DNA from: Aphodoplasma sp045626925
GTDB taxonomy: Bacteria; Bacillota; Clostridia; UBA1381; UMGS1253
DNA length: 64,000 nt
Direction of reading: 5' to 3'
Assembly (NCBI GenBank): GCA_045626925.1
Contig: JAZUQZ010000029.1
Span: 1 to 64,000 of the forward strand
Part shown: positions 60,401-64,000 of the stretch, piece by piece
How the letters are laid out: every line of letters begins with the position of its first letter
Position numbering within the stretch: position 1 is the first letter of the stretch
The notes under the pieces: model-generated
Seen by the model: only the letters and a program-made list of their open reading frames with translations
Database searches by the model: none
Told to the model about the DNA's origin: nothing
Position numbers and translations under genes: made by a program

Positions 60401-60941
60401 GGTCTTGCAATTCTATAAAATAATTTTCCTTGCCATATATGCTTTGGTACCAAAGCGCTTTATTTTTTGCACCTTCATAGTTGCCTGCTAAAAGCAGCTT
60501 TGGAATTTCGCCTGCAAGGCATGCCGAGAGGCATATAAGGTCTTCGCTGTATTTTTTTAAAAGCTCTTCGTCGACGCGCGGCTTGTAATAAAAACCGTCA
60601 ATAAAAGCGTCTGATACAAGCTTTATAAGATTTTGATATCCGTTGTTGTTTTTTGCAAGCAGTACAAGGTGCGATATGTCCGAATCATACTCGTGCTGCT
60701 TGTCAAAGCGTGTGCGTGGCGAGGTGTAAACCTCACACCCTATAATAGGCTTTATCCCTTCACTGATTGCTGTTTTGTAAAAGTCGATTGCACCATACAT
60801 TGCGCCGTGGTCGGTCATTGCAATCGCGCTCATATTCATACTTTTTGCTTTTTTTATAAGCTTGTCTACGGCTGCTGCGCCGTCTAAAAGGCTATATTCA
60901 GTATGAACATGTAAATGTGTAAAATCAATAATTTCTGCCAT
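57444..60941 (-). CDS. dnaE: DNA polymerase III alpha subunit (DnaE type)
   Basis: A 1165-residue replicative or lagging-strand polymerase. It has a PHP domain (HLHVHTEYSLLDGAA, TDHGAMYGA), catalytic palm MPDIDTDFCIDRRGEVIDYV, the finger motif region, a helix-hairpin-helix region and a C-terminal OB fold (YVTIGGIITERRNK). In Firmicutes DnaE usually works beside PolC; PolC is not in this window. The gene sits 17 nt after whiA with AAAGGAGG. Confidence 0.98.
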   Translation of the reverse strand: MAEIIDFTHLHVHTEYSLLDGAAAVDKLIKKAKSMNMSAIAMTDHGAMYGAIDFYKTAISEGIKPIIGCEVYTSPRTRFDKQHEYDSDISHLVLLAKNNNGYQNLIKLVSDAFIDGFYYKPRVDEELLKKYSEDLICLSACLAGEIPKLLLAGNYEGAKNKALWYQSIYGKENYFIELQDHGIDEQKRILPMLIKLADEIGAGLVATNDIHYIEKSDAPYQDVLMCIQMAKKVEDTDRMKFATDEFYLKSGTQMNELFSYAPSAIINTKKIADMCNVSFDFDKTYLPRYDVPNGMSAFEYLTKLCHDGLRARYNPITEQIQNRLDYELGVINSMGYVDYFLIVWDFIKFAKDNNIPVGPGRGSGAGSIVAYCLDITTIDPLKYSLLFERFLNPERVSMPDIDTDFCIDRRGEVIDYVIKKYGADHVAQIITFGKLKARAAIRDVGRTLDVPLSVVDMVAKLVPNELKMTLDKALEVSSELYDLYTKDETIKKLIDTAKVIEGLPRHSGVHAAGVVITDKPVSSYVPLQLSKDVITTQYHMDNLGELGLLKMDFLGLRNLTVIKNALDNIKLSRGEDVDINNIDLDRAEVYEMISSGDTLGVFQLESGGMRSFIKELKPRSLEDIIAGISLFRPGPMEQIPRYIKNKDNPDKITYKHPMLEPILNVTYGCIVYQEQVLQIVQQLAGYSLGKADLLRRAMSKKKHDVMQREREYFIYGQKDDDGNIIVDGAIRRGVSEQTAAAIFDEIMDFASYAFNKSHAAAYAIIAYQTAYLKHYYAPEYMAALLSSMMNSTSKIVEYITDCNAHGIALLPPDVNKSFYRFTVEGESVRFGLEAVKNVGHKLLVEIAQERNKNGEFKSFTNFLERMSGGELNRRALENLIKCGAFDSMGISRRALIASYESLLSGITSQNRQNIAGQISLFDDGGGLDTNDNSEDIVPLPEYDKKELLAMEKETIGLYLSGHPLDDYKENISALSSANILQINELAAEDENGEFIIQEGGSFKDGDYVTIGGIITERRNKTTKNNTQMAFLTFEDLYGSIEVIVFPKMYEKFSSVMNVDSIVFIKARVSVREDEAPKLMCEQIVPYEVFCSRPKVLYLKLTAQNEHLWNDVKAKLLSHHGDTPIKVYFEKDNSVRNVSKDLFCTLDDALIADLEVVLGENCVKIK

Positions 60942-60958
60942 ACGGCGCTACCTCCTTT

Positions 60959-61858
60959 TTATATTTTGTCAGCAATCTCACATATTTTGTCAAGTCTGTG
61001 ATTGACGCCTGATTTACTAATCGGTGGAGTGAGCAAAAATCCAAGCTCTTTAAGTGACATTTCCGGATTTTCTATTCGAAGAGCTGCAATTTCTTTAAGT
61101 GTCGGGGCAAGCGTATCAAATCCGATAGTATTTTCAATTTTTCGTATTGCTGCAATCTGTTTTTGTGCTGCAAGCGTAATTTTGTCAAGGTTTGCATTGT
61201 CACAGTTTACCTGTCTGTTTACATTATTGCGCACTTCGCGTTCAATCTTTATATTATAAAACTCCATCATAGACATGCCTGCGCCCATAAATCCAAGCAG
61301 GCTTGCAATAGCTTCGCTATCTTTTATATATACAACGAAGTTGTTTTTGCGTACGGTTATTTTTGCGCCTATTTGCTCCGATAGTAACAACTCATAAAGC
61401 ATATCTGCAAGCGGAGCGCTGCTTGTTACAAATTCGGCATGGTAGTTTTTTGATGGGTCAGATACTGAACCACTGCCAAGAAATGCCCCGCGCAAGAATG
61501 CCGTTTTACAACATTCTTTTTCATACAGGCTTTTGTTTGGCAAAAGCGTCTTTTTGCTTATATCAAGAATAAATGCGTTTGCAAGCGATGTAATTGTATT
61601 TTTGTCATTTATCACTATGCTGTGCATACTGCTTTGATTATTTGGCGCCGAATATAAAAACTCATCGCTTTTTATATAACCTGAAAGCAGCTCTGACAAA
61701 CAGAGCGCCACGGCTTCGTTTTCGGTTTTGATTTTGAGTCTGTTGCCGTCATATTTGCCTAAAAAACATACCATTGCCACAAGCTGTGACAATTTGCAAC
61801 ACTTTTTATCGTCATCAATGCGACAAAGATTTTCCTTTATATCTGATGCGAAAGACAT
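60959..61858 (-). CDS. whiA: WhiA, DNA-binding protein (sporulation/cell division regulator)
   Basis: A 299-residue protein with an N-terminal LAGLIDADG-homing-endonuclease-like fold (CKLSQLVAMVCFLGKYDG..., AFLRGAFLGSGSVSDPSKNYH) and a C-terminal helix-turn-helix (RIENPEMSLKELGFLLTPPI then SGVNHRLDKI). It is a conserved regulator in Gram-positive bacteria. It normally lies in rapZ-yvcK-whiA; here it directly follows rapZ by 19 nt. Confidence 0.96.
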   Translation of the reverse strand: MSFASDIKENLCRIDDDKKCCKLSQLVAMVCFLGKYDGNRLKIKTENEAVALCLSELLSGYIKSDEFLYSAPNNQSSMHSIVINDKNTITSLANAFILDISKKTLLPNKSLYEKECCKTAFLRGAFLGSGSVSDPSKNYHAEFVTSSAPLADMLYELLLSEQIGAKITVRKNNFVVYIKDSEAIASLLGFMGAGMSMMEFYNIKIEREVRNNVNRQVNCDNANLDKITLAAQKQIAAIRKIENTIGFDTLAPTLKEIAALRIENPEMSLKELGFLLTPPISKSGVNHRLDKICEIADKI

Positions 61859-61877
61859 AGCAATCCCCCGTAAAATT

Positions 61878-62744
61878 TTAATAATGGTCCTTTTGTATAT
61901 CGCGGTGACTTATAATCGCGTTATATCCCTTTTGTTTAAGAAAATTATAAAGTTGTATAGCGATTGTTACACTGCGGTGCTTGCCGCCTGTACAGCCTAT
62001 GCCGATAACAAGCTGGCTTTTGCCTTCTTCTATATAGTATGGAATCAAATAATCTATCATTTCATCAAGCTTGTTTATAAATTCTTTTGTTTGTTTGAAT
62101 TTTAAAACATATTCTTGCACTTCTGCATCAAGACCTGTGCAATTTTTGAGCTTTTCCTTGTAGAAAGGATTTGGTAAAAAGCGCACATCAAAAACAAGGT
62201 CCCCATCAAGCACTATGCCATATTTAAAGCCAAATGATTGGACATTTATCACTATTCCGCCACGACCGTCTTCATTTCCTTCAAAAAGCTCTGTTACAGC
62301 GTCTTTGAGCTGTGCAGTTGCAAGTGTAGAGGTATCAATTATATGATTTGCCTTTTTGCGAACATAGTCAAGCGCAGCACGCTCTTTTGCAATTCCGTCG
62401 ACAAGTCTTCCGTCACGGGCAAGCGGATGCATACGGCGCGATTCCTTATAACGCTTTACAAGAACCTCGTCGCTTGCTTCTAAAAACAATATTTCATAAT
62501 TATATCCCGAAGCCTTCAAGGAATTGAGCTCGTTAAAAAGCTCGTTAAACATATCTCCGCCACGGATATCAATTACCATTGCAACCTTGTCGATTTTGCC
62601 GTTTGAAGAATAGCATATCTCTGCAAGCTTTGGTATAAGCGCAGGCGGCATATTATCAATACAATAGTAATCAAGGTCCTCAAGGCATCGTATTACCTGG
62701 GTTTTTCCTGCACCGGAAAGCCCCGTTATTATTATGAATCGCAT
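61878..62744 (-). CDS. rapZ: RapZ/YvcJ-family nucleotide-binding protein
   Basis: A 288-residue P-loop protein: ITGLSGAGKTQVIRCLED (Walker A), FDIRG-like MVIDIRGGDMF (Walker B), FLEASDEVLVKRYKESRRMHPL and the C-terminal IGIGCTGGKHRSVTIA. RapZ controls glucosamine-6-phosphate synthase regulation in enterics; in Gram-positives YvcJ has GTPase activity and roles in competence. It follows murB by 47 nt. Confidence 0.97.
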   Translation of the reverse strand: MRFIIITGLSGAGKTQVIRCLEDLDYYCIDNMPPALIPKLAEICYSSNGKIDKVAMVIDIRGGDMFNELFNELNSLKASGYNYEILFLEASDEVLVKRYKESRRMHPLARDGRLVDGIAKERAALDYVRKKANHIIDTSTLATAQLKDAVTELFEGNEDGRGGIVINVQSFGFKYGIVLDGDLVFDVRFLPNPFYKEKLKNCTGLDAEVQEYVLKFKQTKEFINKLDEMIDYLIPYYIEEGKSQLVIGIGCTGGKHRSVTIAIQLYNFLKQKGYNAIISHRDIQKDHY

Positions 62745-62791
62745 AATAAAATCTCCTCTATCATGTGTTTGTTATATCATAAGCAATATAT

Positions 62792-63703
62792 CTAAAAATC
62801 GCCAAGCATTTTTATCTCACATTCAAGCATTATAGAGCTTTTTTCATAAACTGTTTGTTTTATATGCAAAATAAGGTCTATAACATCACGCGCAGTTGAT
62901 CCGCCTGTATTTATGATAAAGCCTGCATGCTTTTCTGATACACATGCTCCACCAATACAAAATCCTTTAAGCCCTGCTTGTTCGATAAGTGCGGCGGCAA
63001 AATGCCCCTCCGGCCTTTTAAAGACAGAGCCGGCACTTGGGAATGTGAGCGGTTGTTTGTCGCGCCTGCGCTTTGCATATTCACTTGCTTCGGCTTTGAT
63101 TTGCTCTAGGGGTGCGCTTTTTAGCTTAAAAACTGCACCTGTTATAATTTTATCTGTATCGGTATATATACTTTTGCGATAGCCAAAACAGTGTTCATCT
63201 GCATTATATATGCCACATTCTCCATTGGAGTCTATATATGATGAACTGACAAGTATATCACCGATTTGTGCTTCATATGCACCTGCATTCATAAACACTG
63301 CGCCACCGATGCTGCCCGGTATGCCCCCAAGCCGTTCAAAACCGGAAAGTGAGTGTTTTGTTGCAGCAGATGCAACACTACTCAAAAGTGCGCCTGCACC
63401 GGCGTATATCATGTCATTTTCGACTTTTATATCGCTTATGCCGTTTTTTATTTGTATGACTACTCCTCGTATGCCGCTGTCGGATACGAGGATATTTGTT
63501 CCGTTGCCGATTATGTGATAGGGTAGGCCAAGTTTTTTGGATAATCTGAGCGCTTTTTTTATATCATCTGTACTTGTTGCAGAAATAAAAATATCTGCCG
63601 TGCCCCCAATTTGAAAGGAGGTATGACGGCTCATTGGTTCGTTAGTGCTGACCGACAGTGATGTATTTATAAATTCTTCTGCAATCCCATGCGACAAGCC
63701 CAT
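62792..63703 (-). CDS. murB: UDP-N-acetylenolpyruvoylglucosamine reductase
   Basis: Reduces UDP-GlcNAc-enolpyruvate to UDP-MurNAc with NADPH in peptidoglycan synthesis. The 303-residue FAD protein is the type II short form: PMSRHTSFQIGGTADIF, HIIGNGTNILVSD, GIPGSIGGAVFMNAGAYE, and RRDKQPLTFPSAGSVFKRP with the catalytic Ser and a late Glu region. AGAAGGGAG precedes the ATG. It lies 36 nt after the ROK gene. Confidence 0.97.
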   Translation of the reverse strand: MGLSHGIAEEFINTSLSVSTNEPMSRHTSFQIGGTADIFISATSTDDIKKALRLSKKLGLPYHIIGNGTNILVSDSGIRGVVIQIKNGISDIKVENDMIYAGAGALLSSVASAATKHSLSGFERLGGIPGSIGGAVFMNAGAYEAQIGDILVSSSYIDSNGECGIYNADEHCFGYRKSIYTDTDKIITGAVFKLKSAPLEQIKAEASEYAKRRRDKQPLTFPSAGSVFKRPEGHFAAALIEQAGLKGFCIGGACVSEKHAGFIINTGGSTARDVIDLILHIKQTVYEKSSIMLECEIKMLGDF

Positions 63704-63739
63704 AAAAAAGCTCCCTTCTATAACGGATGATTAAGTGTT

Positions 63740-64000
63740 TTATTGTGCATTCAAAAGTGATGCGCCAATAATTCCGGCATCGTTGCCGAGCTTTGCAATT
63801 CTGATTTCGCTGATTTGTTCTGTGTAGCATTTGCCTTTAACATACTCTCTTATAGGATTTAAAAGATAGTCGCCTTCTTTAGAAATTGCTCCGCCGATTA
63901 CAATAATTTCCGGCTGGAATATGTTTATAACAGATACAATACCTTCTGCGATAGCTTTTATATAATTATCGACTACCATTTTTGCCACACTGTCGCCGGC
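63740..64000 (-). CDS. ROK-family sugar kinase, C-terminal part (cut by window edge)
   Basis: The reading frame stays open to the last base, so only the final 86 residues are visible. EIIVIGGAISKEGDYLL and DAGIIGASLLN are typical of ROK glucokinases and NagK-like kinases, which phosphorylate glucose or N-acetyl sugars. The GTG at 63988 is an internal codon, not the start. Substrate class cannot be fixed without the N-terminus. Confidence 0.85.
   Translation of the reverse strand, partial: AGDSVAKMVVDNYIKAIAEGIVSVINIFQPEIIVIGGAISKEGDYLLNPIREYVKGKCYTEQISEIRIAKLGNDAGIIGASLLNAQ

Overview
This 64 kb window is a chromosomal segment of a low-GC Gram-positive bacterium, most likely a member of Bacillota class Clostridia. 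The evidence is the AT-rich sequence with strong AGGAGG-type ribosome binding sites, sigma-A promoters with 17-bp spacers, a perfect CIRCE operator at groES, RNase Y next to YmdB, WhiA/RapZ, a GTP-dependent PEP carboxykinase, and a DUF3343 plus cysteine-desulfurase pair. I see no prophage, transposase, CRISPR array or rRNA operon. Most of the window is core metabolism; accessory character is limited to about 3.4-11.5 kb and 26.5-29 kb.

Layout. 0-3.4 kb: tRNA-Asn, then a TPP-riboswitch/attenuator-controlled thiamine salvage operon (thiM, thiE, and a HAD-phosphatase-ThiD fusion). 3.4-4.7 kb: a very AT-rich membrane acyltransferase with a possible gene remnant behind it. 4.8-11.5 kb: an AraC regulator divergent from two Gfo/Idh/MocA oxidoreductases and two TIM-barrel isomerase/epimerase-like proteins, then a structured noncoding region and a beta-propeller glycosidase-like gene. 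Together these look like a locus for oxidative processing of an unidentified sugar or glycoside. 11.5-21 kb (minus): lrp-like regulator, aminotransferase, leuA, leuC, leuD, leuB, ilvB, ilvN, followed by a HAD-GtrA membrane fusion. 21.2 kb: a 33-codon Cys-rich membrane miniprotein gene. 21.5-26.3 kb (minus): rplM-rpsI, greA, an unrecognised gene, and groES-groEL under CIRCE. 26.5-31.5 kb (plus): a glycosyltransferase-CsaB fusion whose leader carries an in-frame palindromic insert between 30-bp direct repeats, then ruvX, DUF3343, a cysteine desulfurase-like gene and a BofC-like membrane protein. 31.5-43.5 kb (minus): carA and a continuous carB-dapF fusion, a radical SAM protein, pckG, htrA and a two-component system. 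43.6-46.8 kb (plus): proB-proA and a polysaccharide deacetylase. 47-48.7 kb (minus): an LCP protein and a tRNA-Thr/tRNA-Tyr operon. 48.7-52.4 kb (plus): queG, argC-argB under a putative ArgR operator, and dCMP deaminase. 52.4-64 kb (minus): rny-ymdB-thioesterase, a small protein with pfkA, and murB-rapZ-whiA-dnaE, with a ROK kinase cut by the window edge.

The genes joined by function are the BCAA biosynthesis operon (pyruvate to acetolactate, and 2-ketoisovalerate to leucine precursors), proline and arginine synthesis, carbamoyl phosphate supply, glycolysis/gluconeogenesis control points (pfkA, pckG), and envelope functions (MurB, LCP, GT4-CsaB, HtrA with its neighbouring kinase/regulator). 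The most unusual items are the CarB-DapF reading-frame fusion, the in-frame palindromic element before the GT4-CsaB gene, the multi-hairpin element near 10.1 kb, the sugar-oxidation locus with no transporter, the Cys-rich miniprotein, and a small cluster of DnaA-box-like sites near 46.9 kb. All calls are from reading the sequence; no database search was run.
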